This document shows positions 27,441-40,858 of a stretch of DNA of 64,000 nt, piece after piece. The first letter of the stretch is position 1. Every line of letters starts with the position of its first letter. The position numbers and the translations under genes are program-made. The stretch is taken from contig SNVD02011181.1 of NCBI GenBank assembly GCA_013180625.2, positions 62,001 through 126,000 on the forward strand. The letters run 5' to 3'. The notes beneath the pieces were generated by a model. That model was given only the letters and a program-made list of their open reading frames with translations, made no database searches and had not been told where the DNA came from. The stretch is from Boswellia sacra (lineage: Eukaryota; Streptophyta; Magnoliopsida; Sapindales; Burseraceae).

Positions 27441-28439
27441 AATCTTCCAATCTGAGATACTTGTTAGAGGCAAACCTTTAAAATTTTGGTGAGTTCAATT
27501 CAATATATGATCATTATTTCCTGAAATGTCTTTCTGAGAACCTGTAATAATTTAAGCATTCTTGACATCCCTATTAAGCATTCCTGACTGTTAAAAAGTC
27601 TGTAACTGAAGTTTTGATGGGGATTTCGGGCAATACGTTGCACCTATTAATTTTATTGAAAGAGGAATTTAAATATGCTTCTGTTTTCTCGCAAAAATTT
27701 GTTTTCTGTTTTAACATCCCTACTCCTTCAGCATAATTTGTAGCAATTATGGATATTCTTTTTTTCAAGTTCATAAAGGAATTCTGGTTCTTGCGAGTTA
27801 CCATGTCGGCCTAAACAGCCAGTCACGTTTGTATACGTGTTTACCCACAATTTGGTATGATTTATTCGGCACGCAATAGTTGGTATTTAGGGTGCCCCGC
27901 TGCCAGTACTCTTTTAGTTGCGAATTGTATGTGCTACAATTTGCTGAACGACGGATTAACTTTTCCAAATACTGAGTACTTAATATGGTTGGACATCAAT
28001 AGGCCAAGATGAAATTCTTGATTGCAATTAACACGAATTAAGACCATTTGCTTCCCAGGAATTCGCCCGTCTGTGTGCCCATTCACAATATAGTGTCTGG
28101 ACGTTTTATAGGCCTAATAAATCATCTACGACAATAGTAACTTTAGGCTAAAAAAAGAGGGAGAGATTCCATTTCGGTCAATATTTCAATATTTATGTGA
28201 AAGAGTCGGGCGTGAACAAGTGAATTTCAGATTGCTAGCGACATCTTTTATCTAAAGCTTGAATATACAACTGGGATGAAGATGAATCCGACGCTCCTTA
28301 CCCTTTACGCGCAAAATAACAAAAGACAAACTATAAGGGCGTGTAAGCTGGCGAGGCCAAGAATACAAGGATCTGTGACTTGACCAATGCGAAAACAGCA
28401 TCAAAAAGTGCTTTTATATCTCTAAGCATATCAGTATCC
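27441..28439. other. Convergent intergenic region (AAT 3' UTR / RLK 3' UTR)
   Basis: AAT ends at 27440 and the receptor kinase on the minus strand ends at 28440, so both 3' UTRs and terminators fall here. No additional gene is visible. Confidence 0.6.
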
Positions 28440-31400
28440 TCACGATGCGAAGTCTACAGGAGGCCCAGGTGGTGCAACTCTTAGAGTGCCTCCAAGCTCG
28501 ACAGGCACAAGTGGGACAAGAGAGTGCAACACATCTGTTATCAGTGGACGGTAGCTTGGTTCTGGTTGCACACACAACACAGCTACAGCAGCAACCTGTA
28601 CATAAATAATAATATAGAGTATAACTCACGGCTTTCTTCTGTATACATAAAAATTGCTAGCTTTAGTAGCTCAGCCAAACTGAGAAACCTTTTACCTTTA
28701 CACTCAGGCCAAACTCCAAGATTATCATTCTCAACTTTGGTGCCAACCATCCTAACCTAACCTTAATCCTGACCGTGTGCCATATCTTAATTGTTAGGCC
28801 CAACAAACAACCAATTCACAAAAAATGTGTTCGAGACTAATTCAAAGATCATATAGGTTAACTTGCAAGAAACACCAGACGGGAATTTCGACGGTAATTC
28901 CAACCTAACCTTAATCCTAAATCTTTATCCTAGGCTATTCTTGTTCAGCTCAACCAACAACTGAGTAAAGAAAATCTATTAAAAACTTCCAAAACCCGGA
29001 TTAACCTAGATCTATCAAATTTTCAGCTAGAAAGTGGAAGAGCCACTAGAGAACTTGCTAAATGCTTCCGAAACCCGGAGTAATATAACAGAAGTCAAAC
29101 CTGGTATAAATGCTTCAAATCCATTGTATCCTTTATCACAGGGTCCACGATGTTTGGAAGTTTAGATCTGTCTGTAAGCTGAGGCATAGCCTGTATTCAT
29201 AAATAGCTTCCAAAATTTAATCCATATAAAATGATTTCAATAAACGGAAGATTTAATGCATTGGAGTTGAGGGCAGAGCATACCCATGTGACAATAGATT
29301 GGCACTGAGCTGGCGCCAGTTTCTCTACCGGCCTTCTTCCCAGTAGAAGTTCCAGAAGCACAACTCCAAAAGCATAGACATCACTCTTATCTGTCAATTT
29401 ACCTAGACAAAATAGAAATATTGATTTCTATGAATAGAAAATAAAGTACAATTTAAACTGCATCAAGGTCAGAAATGGTTAAACTATAATTAAGTAATAT
29501 TCTCAGACATTGGCGGCATTCTAAGGGCCCAGTCCAGTATCAGCCGAATGCATAATGATGACAGCACACTAACTGTTAAATTCTTACTCATCCCATGTCC
29601 TAGTGCATGCCTACCATTATAAATGCTTTTCATTTAAGTAGTAACTTTTGCAGATAAGATTCTTGGACAGCTTCTATTTTACAGAAACCATTACAGGCAG
29701 AAGTTCCAAATGTTTTCTCAAGATGTACCCTGCTTCAAATGTCTAAACTAGAATCAAGCTACATTCATGAATAAGAATTAAGAGGTTCTGTAGGTGAAAC
29801 AACATAATTAATCCAGATGCCTTGCGTTGTCAGTACTGCACATCTATATGTCAAGATAACTTAATAGAATTGCATACTGATTTATGTTATCAAGGTTCGA
29901 TATAAGATAACGATCATATGGCATGAGTTCAGGGAATAGAAACTAGAAATTAATAAACATAACTACTAGTGAAATTGAGAAATAAACTTCAAGGTAGCTT
30001 ACCATCTAAAAGATACTCTGGAGCTACATAACCCAAGGTGCCTGAAAGCTTAAGATTGTTCCTGTTTTGGGGTCCATCAGTTATGGCAAGACCAAAATCT
30101 GAGAGCTTAATTCATATCAAATGAGAGAGAAAAAGATATCAATGAATTCGGTGTATGATAGAAATATTTTAATACAATCCCACGATTATTATAAATAAAA
30201 GACCAGAGATTTCATTAATAAATGTACTACTATTTTACCTTAGCATTGAAGTTGGAATCTAAAAGTATATTAGATGATTTCAGATCTCTATGGATGACTG
30301 GTGGATTGCAGCGCTCATGCAGATATTCTAATCCTCTGGTCAACAAATTGCAAATATATTAATACTTACCACCATGCGTAAGGACAAAGTATCATATGCA
30401 ATAACAAGCTCACCTTGCTGTATCAAGAGCAACTTTCATCCGCATATGCCAAGTTAATGCCGATCCACGAGAAGGACCTAAAACATAATCAATGAAGTCC
30501 GAGAAGGAAAACATTATCATTTTTTTTTCTTTTGTTACTTGATAAAATACATAATGCTCTTATATACTAATCTCTTTATTTAGAAGTGAATATTGCATAA
30601 ATGTTTTACCATGTATTTGGGTTTCAAGAGATCCATTATGCATCAATTCATAAATAATAAACCTTGCGTCATCATAAACACTATAACCCAGAAGAGATAT
30701 TATATTTGGATGCTGAATATTGCTAAGCAACTCCACCTCATTCTGCAAGAAATCAACATCAGAACAACAGAGCATCAACATCAATTTAAAAATAAAAAAT
30801 AAAAAATAAAACCTCTCTCAAATAGTACCTCGAATTCTTTTCCAGCATCCTGAGTCGCACAATCTAATTTCTTGACAGCAACATGCAAGTTATCATCCAA
30901 TCTAGCCTTGTAAACACATCCAAATCCACCCTCACCCAATATATTACTCTCATGAAAATTGTTCGTTCCTTTCTCTAGTAACTTATAATCAATAAATGAG
31001 ATAACAGATCCCTTCTTATTAACCATCCTGACGGAATTGAATTTGCCCAAAAATGGTGATAAAACAAGTCCCTTCTCAGCATCTCCAGATTTTAAACCAC
31101 GAAAGACAGAACACACAAAACAAAGACTATGAGCCAAGTTAACACACACCCAGCAAAATTGTAAAACTTCAACATAAATCAAAATTCAAGCCAAGAAAAC
31201 AAAGAAAAAAAATACCTGGCGTCTTAGCATTTTTTTTGCTGGATTTGTGTGAGAACTTTACATGATAAACCCACAAAAACAGTAAAGATAATATAATTGT
31301 ACCGAATGCACTGCAAACAACAATGAGTGCAATAAGCATTTTACGGTGCGGATCCATATGGCGCTGCTCGTCACTACCCATTTGAATTCCTGTTAAATTA

Positions 31401-31898
31401 ATCACATAAATAAGAGTTTACAGAAGCAAAGCCTTGGCAAAGAATCTTCATTGTAAAGGACAAAAAGCAGAGTAAATTGAAGCAAAACAAAGCATTTGAA
31501 TGTTAGCTAGCAAGATGAAAAAGACAATCATTTTCATCAAATTAACACAACAAAGAAAAAACATTTCCTTCGTTTCTAATCTTCTTAAAAGCATTAAATG
31601 CACCGACACTAGCGGTGAATTTTGAATTTTGAAAATTTTTCCAAGCTCGCAACTTGAATAGATGTCAGACCAACCAAGACAAGCACAGGGCAGATTAAAA
31701 ACGGAAACTTTAAGCAAACAAGAGTCAGTGAGAACCTGGAGAGAAAGCAGCCATTGAAGAAGAACTTGGAGAGATGATAGGAGAAGAAACAGGAGCTGAA
31801 ATGGAGAAAAAAGGGTGGTCTTGGTCTTCCAAGGCATTAATCCAAATGGGTTGATATAGAAAAACAAGTAAAAGAAGAATGAGAAGAAGAAGCTTCAT
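28440..31898 (-). CDS. Receptor-like protein kinase with very short ectodomain (At1g80640-like)
   Basis: Plasma-membrane Ser/Thr kinase. Ten exons on the minus strand give 450 codons: 31898-31736, 31389-31216, 31082-30829, 30742-30610, 30477-30414, 30335-30239, 30105-30003, 29402-29284, 29190-29101, 28595-28440. Layout: signal peptide (1-23, Leu-rich), a Ser/Pro-rich extracellular part of only about 48 residues, a transmembrane helix (about 72-98), a linker, then a complete kinase domain with Gly loop GEGGFG (162-167), Lys183 in [14 protein letters not shown] (278-285), DFG (298-300) and APE (323-325). All catalytic residues are present. The start was chosen at the Met preceding the signal peptide; an in-frame upstream Met at 32027 would add 43 residues and spoil the signal sequence. 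The exon 3 acceptor at 31083 is the only one keeping frame. The closest remembered relative is Arabidopsis At1g80640; ligand unknown. Confidence 0.92.
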
Positions 31899-32489
31899 TG
31901 TTTGTCTTTGTTTTTTTCTACGCAACAACGCATGAATGAAGATAGAGATTGTGAAGCATGGCCTGGTTTTTAGGTTCAAAAGGACACGAGAGAGAGAGAG
32001 AGAGAGTATGTGAAGTTGTGCTGCCAATAAAAAGTCTCTTTTTGAAAAATTTTTTAATCTTCTACTCCTTTTTTATTAGTCTCTTTTTCTTTTCTGCGAA
32101 AGGTGAAAGCAGACAAAACAATGCTGAGCAAAGCTAATCTCCTGTTGCAGAGTGGGCCAACTCCACAACAATCATGTGTCTCTGTTTTCATTTCAACTGT
32201 TTCCAGTAAAAAGTTAAAAACATTTCAGAATTCTCAGTACCTGTTTGAATTTCCTTCATATAATTGCTTTCAAAAATTTTAAAGCGCCAACATTCTCTTT
32301 AATGTGAATCGTTCCTTCCAGTGATTTGTTTTCAATAATTTATGTGAAATTAATTATGTTCTAAAATGTCTTCAACGACCTGTTTTCACTGTCCTTCTCC
32401 CTTTATTTATGTATTTGAAGTTAAAGAAATTGAAAGTATAATTAATTTATTTTAATTTGAGAAAATGAACTAACATCTTTACCTACTAC
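31899..32489. other. 5' leader and promoter of the receptor kinase gene
   Basis: Non-coding on both strands. It contains a GA run at 31988-32006 (a CT run in the leader of the minus-strand gene). No clear TATA box was noted. Confidence 0.45.
31988..32006. repeat. (GA)n microsatellite
   Basis: About nine GA units. As CT in the transcript sense, this is typical of plant 5' leaders. Confidence 0.9.
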
Positions 32490-32494
32490 ATTAC

Positions 32495-32891
32495 TGTTGT
32501 ACTTATAGAGTTTCTATTTGGATAGTTCTCATCTGCAGTCTCACGTTAATTAGTTAAGGGAAGGTCATGGGGCTTATATGTGGGAGAAGTTCTCTCACCT
32601 AATAGACTAATCTTTTAGGCTGAATATTTACTCTAACCCAATACAGCAATGTAGACTCATTTGATTCAGATAAGGAACAGTGATCTTGTCTTTATCAAGG
32701 ATTATTATTGGTTCAGACAAGGATGGCGCCGCCACCCGTCGGGGTCTTGTCTGAGGAGGGGAATTGTTGTACTTATGGAATTCCCATTTGGATAGTCTCA
32801 CATTGATTAGTTAAGAGAATGCCATGAGGTTTATATATGGGAGAAATTTTTCCACCTAATAGATTAGTCTTTTGAGCTAGATACTTACTCT
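32495..32891 (+). mobile_element. TRIM (terminal-repeat retrotransposon in miniature)
   Basis: Two direct terminal repeats, 32495-32634 and 32765-32891, both start TGTTGTACTTAT and share the strings TTAATTAGTTAAG / TTGATTAGTTAAG, TGGGAGAA and CACCTAATAGA. The 130-bp interior ends in a purine tract (GAGGAGGGGAA) directly before the second repeat, as a polypurine tract should. A 5-bp duplication, ATTAC, flanks the element (32490-32494 and 32892-32896). It is too small to encode protein. The 3' end of the repeats has lost the usual CA, so it is an old copy. Confidence 0.8.
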
Positions 32892-33011
32892 ATTACTCTA
32901 TATATGATGACCCACTACGTGTTACCCATTTATTGAAAATTATTGTTATCTTACATGGCCCCAGCCTAATCTCTACTTAGCATCGCTTACCATTAATCCA
33001 CTTTAAGAAAA

Positions 33012-33137
33012 GCTTTTGGCCTTAAATTACAAAATTATAATCTTTGAAGCTTGTAGCTGCCATAAAAAAATAATGCTTTTGGCCTTAAATTACAAAATTA
33101 TAATCTTTGAAGCTTGTAGCTGCCATAAAAAAATAAT
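33012..33137. repeat. 63-bp near-perfect tandem duplication
   Basis: The unit begins GCTTTTGGCCTTAAATTAC and ends CATAAAAAAATAAT. The second copy starts at 33075 and shows no substitution except possibly at its last bases, so the duplication is recent. Confidence 0.95.
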
Positions 33138-36100
33138 TAAATTGAGCTTTTACTGCAACAATATTCTTAAAAGAATAAAAGATGTGACAATAAAATATAA
33201 CTTTATTCAAAAGGGTACGCATACATAACTCGTAAATAAAGTTTCCGCATAAAAGTTTAGGGATGGAGTGTTGACAAAATTGTTGAGTTCAAGTTTGTTT
33301 TCTTTAACCTAAGCTAATATTAACCCAATTGAGGAGAGTGTTGAAAGAGTTTAATTGCTTTCAGTTTTTCATAGATTGTTGAAGCAGCTTGCCATGAATG
33401 AGTTCAGTCGAGGATCATCTATTATTGCCATGAATGAGAAAATGATTGATGAAAAGACTTATGGCAGGAGCAGTTTAGCATCCTTAACAGAAGAGGAAGC
33501 AAAATTGCTTTTGGCTGTTTGTTTCTCGTGTGTTTATAAAGAGACAAAGTAATGAGATTGCATCTCTCTCATTGCCTTCAGTGTTTGCACGAATGACAAC
33601 ACCATCCACCTCAATCATGGAGCAATTTCAGCATCGGTTCATGCCCTCTAAAGCTACTATTACTATTACTATTAATACTGACTTTGTCGTCGTTCAATTG
33701 AGTCTTGTATCGTTAAGTTAAAATTAAAAAATTTGTAATTATAAGTACTGGATTTTATTTTTTATTAAATCAAGACATATATTAGAAAAGACACTTTATA
33801 ACTATATACGTCTAATAAAAAATTTTATGTAGACATTGATTATAAAAATATAATACATTAAAAGGATTTAATTGGATCTCACTAGTAGATTATATATTTT
33901 TAGAAAAAATATGTATATATACAACTTTTTAGATCTGAAAAATTAAGTAATTAATTATAATAAATATTCGAATTCACGTTTCCTGTTATATATATATTAC
34001 GCTCGTGAATGTGAATCAAATCGATTGAATAACATGAAGTTGTCACGTGTTAGGTGAATGATGACTTCTGGTTTATTAAAAGTCGATCGATCCAAGCAGG
34101 TAAAACACTCAGGCAAAGCACAGCTATTAGATCATCAATCCATAGCTACCTCCCACAATTATTGTTTACATTAATTTTATTCAATTAACAAAAACTTTAT
34201 ATTCCTTCGCGAGGCCCCACATGACGATCTAAGACTAAACAAACATACCCTGTCAAGTGTCAAATCAAAGATCAAACGGTTGGTAAATACTACATTCAAT
34301 CAATTTAACGCGGTTGATTAAATCCAAATAACGAGAATGGCATTTATAAGAAGACAAGTACGTGATGCTTCTATGGACTTTTATAGAACTGATCTAATTT
34401 AATTTAGGTATTAGCTCCGGCGCAATTTGCTTTGATTTTAGCAAACTTGTTTACGGTTTGAATAGGTCAAGAGTAAATACAAACGCATAATCTAACAGGC
34501 TTTTTCAATGTTGAGTATTGCAAGCTAAGGAAATGTTTTCTAATCTGAATTTTGAACAAACAAGTGGTGGGTGAACTTTGAGAATCTTTTAGAGCTTTAA
34601 ATTCCAACGACTAGATGTTTGTCGCACCGTTAGTCAAGTTGCACTCTAAAGAATTTTAACATTAGTTGTCGATGAATACCAACAAAAGTACAGTTCATTT
34701 GCACAAAAAATGCACAATTAGATTTTGAGTTTTAAATATTAACGAAGTTACAATATGACGTTTCACATTTACGATAAGAAGAAAGAAAGTCTTATTAAAT
34801 TAATCAAATTTAAATTAAATTGGAATGATGCGATAGTGTTATTTGTTACAATGATGGCAATCAAACGAGATATATATAAAAATTAGGCTACCCCACGTGA
34901 CTAAAATATGAAATAAAAAAGAAAAAGAAAAAGAAAAAGCATTCATATAATTGGACAATGTCCGTCATATTAACAAAAAAAAAATCCCAATTCTTAAAAC
35001 TACAATTGCAAAAAGTCATATTGCTTTATTATAATTATTATTATTATTAAGATTTCATTCTCTTGACGCATTTACAATTAGAATGAGAATAATCAATAAC
35101 CAACTCCCTTCCAACTAATATGATGGGCTTTTATAGCATGTACAAAATTAGTTTTTAAACCTCAATGAATAATATTATTCATATAAATTACTTATATAAA
35201 CTTATATATATAAACTGATGTGACATCTCTATATAATCGTTATATCATTTATATTAATTAATTTTATTTATTATTAATATATATTTATTAAATTATTATA
35301 TTTTTTTATTAAATTATATTATATCACATTAATTTATATAAATAAATTTATATAAATAAAGAGTAACGCTACTCAAACTTAATTGTTAATTGATAGAAAT
35401 TGGTGTTGACACGAATAACTGGGGTGGGTCAATGAACGTGAACGCGGAGCAAGTCTAATCAAATTATAATGGGTTGGGTTGAGTTGGGTTGGGGCTGTAG
35501 TGGTAGAGCCCACTAGCTTTAATGTTTACAATAATGTCGTTTTGCTATGTCGCATGAAATGATGGAGATTGAAGCTGTGTATTTTGATTTGAATAGTGGA
35601 CATGCATGCAAAATATGTCCAATTCTATTATAATTTATAGTACGGAGAGCTTAGAAGCCACTAGAACGGAAGAAAGGGAGATCTCGATTCAATATAATAA
35701 ATATTTTGTGTATTCTTGGACAATGACATTGAATCAAGTATTTGATCTATACCCCGCGACCCTATAGATTTTTTTTTTCCGTAAATACCATCAATTAAAT
35801 GCAACATTTTAATTTTTTACATTACCAATCTCCAAAATTTTTTATTGAGTATATGACTTTAGAAGTACCATCGCACATATAAACAACTTATATGATCATT
35901 CGTCTTTTTTCTACTGATTCTATTTTTATATATATTTTTATATTTCTATATAATTTATTAAATTTTTATTTATTTTTTATTACCTATTAGAAATGTTTTA
36001 GAAATGTTATTTTTTTCAATTTGAAATTCCCAAGAAGAATAATAATGATACTAACCGACCTGTTCTTGGGCTTAGAGAGACCCGAAAAGTTATGATATAC

Positions 36101-38442
36101 GACATTATAATTATATATGCAGTAAGAATTTGTCAATCAGGTTATAGGAGGTGTTATAAGTGGATTGTAAATATAATATTATTATATATTAATTTAATTA
36201 AATTGCTTTTAAATTTAATGAAATAGGAAAGTAGTACTTCCTCGTTAAATAAATATTATTTTATTTGAATAGATTTCATATGTTAATAATAATTACCCTA
36301 TATAAAGAAGGGTCATTCAATCTCTTTTATCATTTACTAAAAAAGCCAAAAAAAAAAAAATTCAATTGCATTCATATGATCATTTCAACCATATAATTAT
36401 AATGATCATTAATTATAGTTAATAATAATTACCCTATATAATAACAGTGCTTATATTTTATACTCTAATTTGTACTATAATTAATGATCATTTCAACCAT
36501 CCACATAGACAAGATTAAGCTTTGATATAAAATTTAAGATAATCATTTTCTCGTAAATTTTTTGATTCCATATATTGATAAATAAATTATATAAAAATTT
36601 AGTATAGAATAAATTATACAAAATATTCAAGCTTCGAAAGAGTGTCGAGTTACTTTTCAATATATGATCAAGTTGATGCAATTATTATAATTTTTTCTAT
36701 TACATATGATTACGATTAATAATATTATGTTCCAAATTGTATAATTTTATTTATTGATATATATTTTATACTTAATATATAACAATTTTTTTTCATGCCT
36801 CGGCCTGGCTAGAAGTTTAATCATGCCTCTGCCACTGCGATCATTCAAAGTATTTTTTTTGTTTTAAATAAATAAACAAAAACTTTAAAATAAAATTTAA
36901 AATGCGATCCCGTAAATAAAATTGAGTAGTTCTATTCAGCCAAATTTTTTATCTCATTAGCTCACACCTCAAAATAAAATGAGCGAAAAATTATAATAAA
37001 AATATAATAGATAAAATAATTATTATGGAGTAAATAGACATAACAAAAACTTTCATTTTCTTCTCATATATATCTATCATTTTTTCCTATTTTTTCTCTA
37101 AAAATAATAGCTTCATATTCATCTAACATGGTGACGGAGCCAACATTTTGCTTTAGCGGGGACAACTTAAGTGATTAGAAAATTTATTGATAATAAACAT
37201 GAAAATCAATTCATAATATATACATTAATATATCAACACTCAAATTAGTTTTTTTTAATATATTTTAAAGATTATAATTAAAAGTATGCAGACACATAAT
37301 TATACATTTAAAAAACAATAATCAAAATAGTATTTTATTTATTTATAGTGTTTAATTGATATATATTATAAAAATATTTTAAATAAATATTTTATATGAA
37401 CTACAAATACTTTAAAATATTTTGTAGAGAATAATTTGATAGAGGGTAGGTTATTATAACTCAAATTTTAAACTTAAATGTTTGACAAATTGATAATTAT
37501 AATTGATATAGGATGGTCTTTTCGATTATAAATATATTGTAATATTAGTTGATAATATATTAAAGTTTAGTTACTTGTACAGACAATGAGTTAGTAGAAG
37601 TTTAAATTATTTTGATTTTCAAAAGAGAAAAGGGTATATCGTGTTAAAATTCAAACTAAAGCCAAACGATGGAAATTTTCCTAATTCTGTGGGAATTTTT
37701 CAATGGCTCCGTACCTAAGCGCACGTGAACTTCATTTTCTATCTTTGTTTCCGATTTTTATTTTTTTTTCTCTCTAATTAAAAATTCTATTTATCTTTTT
37801 TTCTCCTTAAATTGTAAGAAAAAACATAATTTAATATAAATACCAAATCATCAATTTCTGTTTTCTCTCTCCCTCTCCAAAACTCAAAATATTTGATCGA
37901 TTTTTTTATACAAACTTGAAGAATTCAATAATATAAAAAGAAACAATTATTTATTTTTAAATTTATTATTTTTTATGTATTATTGATAGTATTATTTAAA
38001 TTTAAGAAATGCAACCGTTATAAAAAGATTGAAAAAATCAAACTACCATTAAGATTAAATAATAATTTAATAATAGTACTAGACTTACAACTTACATACA
38101 ACTCAAACTTTATAATTTGATGTGACAGTTTATATGATTCAAATTTATTGAAAGAGAAAAGTTATATTTCTGATAGGATTTTGTCATATACACTACTCTA
38201 TCATATTGTAAAGTTTTGATTATATATAAATTATAAGTATAGTATTACTGATAATTTAATTATAAATTAAATCATAATTTAATTAATTTTATCATAAAAT
38301 AAGAGACGATGACTAATGATATTAAAAAAAGGATTAATTAAAATTAAATAATAATTTAATTAAAGTTTATCATAAATATTTGTAGAATTAAATTTGATTT
38401 TGATAAAAAATATTTTAAATTATAATTATATCTGCATTAAAA
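33138..38442. other. Gene-poor AT-rich spacer
   Basis: I see no recognisable gene. Short open frames at 33355-33552 and 33530-33721 overlap, have no known domain and lack splice context. The later part, after about 35150, is extremely AT-rich. A string GTTAATAATAATTACCCTATATA occurs at about 36282 and 36418, and ATGATCATTTCAACCAT at about 36376 and 36485, marking a small local duplication. Fragments such as the GC-richer bits near 36795 and 37130 look like worn transposon remnants. Confidence 0.45.
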
Positions 38443-38721
38443 TTAGAGGTGGAGCCTAATAAGTAATAATAAGATGAAAAATGAGAGCTTAACATAGTTG
38501 CTCGATAAAATTTTATTAAAGTGGGGTTGGTCAAATTCGGGCCGTAAAAGTCTCTGTCCATTAGCAGTTCCTCCTTTGAAGCCTAATTTTCCTGGCCTCC
38601 ACTTGTCAAACGAACTTGGGCTGCAAGTATTGTTGTCATCATTCCTATCCATACTTCTTGCGTGCCTTATCATTTCCAGGACAGATCCATTGTTCACTGA
38701 GCCATTGTTCTCGTGTTTCAA
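38443..38721 (-). other. Unidentified open frame, 92 codons
   Basis: I do not recognise this protein. The minus-strand frame starts MKHENNGSVNNGS, has a charged middle part (KWRPGKLGFKGG) and a hydrophobic tail that looks like intron or non-coding read-through. The middle part has balanced composition, unlike the surrounding AT-rich DNA, so this could be one exon of a small gene or the remnant of one. There is no partner exon that I can join with confidence. Confidence 0.2.
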
Positions 38722-40773
38722 GTGTTTTCTCTCTCTTCTTATTCTAAGCTTTCAAACCCAGTACAAATTTTTCTTAGAACCTTGATATTAATCTTAATCT
38801 TGCTATAAAATAAAAAATATAAATAATTATAAAATTTTTATCAAATTTCTGTACGATGTACCGATGTGTCAAATATACTATAGCATGACCGTAATCTTTG
38901 AGTCTAAGGCATCCATTAAAAGATAATATTATATGTACAAATATAATTTCGAAAATATGTAAAATAACAAAAAAAATATAAATAAGGATAAATAAATGAA
39001 AAAAAATGATTATATTATACTACTTCATAAATTTAAATCTCCATACAAAACTTGGATTTGGATATGCAAGATAGTGTTTTGAAAACTTGGCTAGGCGTTT
39101 GGACTACAGTAAAATATCTCTGTTGGCTGCTTAAATTGTAACGAAAACAACCATTTGCTTTATGAAAAAGAAAAGTAAAGAAAAAAAGAATGCTCATCTT
39201 GTTTCCAAATTGGAGGCACATGCTTTTGAAAAAATTAATTAAAAAAACATATTTATTTTATAACTCATAATTTTATATAAAAATTTTAAACTAAAAATCA
39301 AATATTTAGGTGAGAAAATGGTATGTTCAGTCCAAAACAAAGTGCATTACACGCCATAACAGCCTAGTAATTACCGAGAAGAGGTCCAATCAAATTGCCC
39401 TATGAAGTCGGTTGACCGATTCCTCACACGTCTTTTTGGAAGTCTACGTCATTCCACTATGATTTCGACACGTGCACCGATACCTCCATTCCAGCTGTCT
39501 TCCACCCACAACTGTGGTCATTTCCTGCCTTCAAAACCCCCCCTCGTTTTCTAACAAATTTACTAAACCGCCCTACACTCACGTGTATTTCGTAATTTGA
39601 AACTTGCTTTAGGGCTATTCGCTGCTTCTTTGACCAAACAACTACTTTATACGTGTTGATAATCGACGGCCAACGTCAACTTTTTCAGATTGTGTGAACC
39701 CTTGGATGCCCCTTTCGTTAACCGAGTTAACCCTTTTGTGGGTTTTTCATTTTTTAAAGGCTCCTATACTTAACTCTTAAAGCAACTCTGTCTTGTGGCT
39801 CCAACACCCAAATATCGGATCTGACTACTTTTTAAACTTCCAATGACGTGTACAATGTTGATTTTCGTTTAAACGTGTCAATGCTTGAAAGCCCATTCAA
39901 TTCAAAACCTCTACTAATCCGAAACTGACTTGAATTGATAGATTATCTTTTTACCAATGCGAAAATTACTGGATTGTGGTACTGGCTGGAATGGCAATTA
40001 AACGATAAAATTTCATTGAAAATTATTATATTATTTGTCAAATTGAATACTCTAAGGTATTGATTTTTGACTCGTGTCATAATATGTAGTGTAAATGGAA
40101 CCTGTCGCCGGACAATAGGAAGAGTTTAGAATAAAATTTAAAGAGGGATAGTTTGGACAATACGGAAGGTAGGGACAGCTGTACGAAATGGCATTCTTGT
40201 AATAAGGAGGAAGAACAAGGGCAACAGATAAGGTCGTGGATAATTATCTACTCGGTGGTTCCGCTCCCACGTCAGATAACCAGCCTTCACAACCGAGGTT
40301 TTGGTGGGCTCTGGTCCCCAACAACCACGATTCTACTCGCCTTCCAGCCCGTGAACACCACACCGCCAAACATGTCATCCCCTATCCGGAATATTTAAAA
40401 AAACATTATAGTAAAATTTTGTATTATTAAATAAAAGAAAGAATTCAAGAAAAAACGAAAAAAATATATTAAACATATTAGTAAGACTAAGACTTGTTAC
40501 ATTGTATACATTATTTTAAAAAATAATTTAAAATTCTTTCTAACTTTTCAATTAATAAAAGAATATTTATTACTTAAACAGACCTAAAAAGCATAATTAT
40601 TTCATGCGACAGATAGAGAAGCTCCCCAATCACCGTCATAATAATTCGTCAAAACTTCATGCAAGAGGAAAGGAAAATAAAATTAAAAAAAAAGAAATCC
40701 GTGTTCTACACGGACAATTAATGCGAGTTATTGTAGGTCATGTCATTGCCCTCTAGCCACGCTTTAGGTTTCC
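38722..40773. other. Intergenic region upstream of the PNRC-like gene
   Basis: AT-rich to about 39340, then a less AT-rich block (39340-40400) with several promoter-like motifs: W-box-like TTGACC near 39411, CACGTG-type cores near 39471 and 39581, and CCACGTCA near 40267. Open frames at 40153-40430 show no domain and I do not call them genes. Confidence 0.4.
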
Positions 40774-40858
40774 TATATAACGACGTTACTTCTCCCCAAC
40801 CAAGGCTCATCATCATAAACGGTTCTCTCTCTCTCTGTATAGTATGAACCCTAATTAG
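40774..40858 (+). promoter_or_regulatory. TATA box and leader uORF of the PNRC-like gene
   Basis: TATATAA at 40774-40780 lies about 260 bp before the start codon, with a CT-rich leader after it. If transcription starts about 30 bp downstream, the leader contains a four-codon uORF, ATG AAC CCT AAT TAG (40844-40858). A telo-box-like AGGGTTTAG follows at about 40991. Confidence 0.5.

Noticed and set aside
33012..33137. CRISPR-like direct repeats
   Set aside because: Only two abutting units with no spacers, in a plant nuclear context: a simple tandem duplication.
33016..33228. 70-codon plus-strand frame with an internal protein repeat
   Set aside because: The repeat is just the 63-bp DNA duplication, whose length is a multiple of three. 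No domain or promoter was seen.
40153..40430. Two overlapping frames of 64 and 81 codons
   Set aside because: Neither has a recognisable domain, and the region reads as upstream promoter DNA of the PNRC-like gene.
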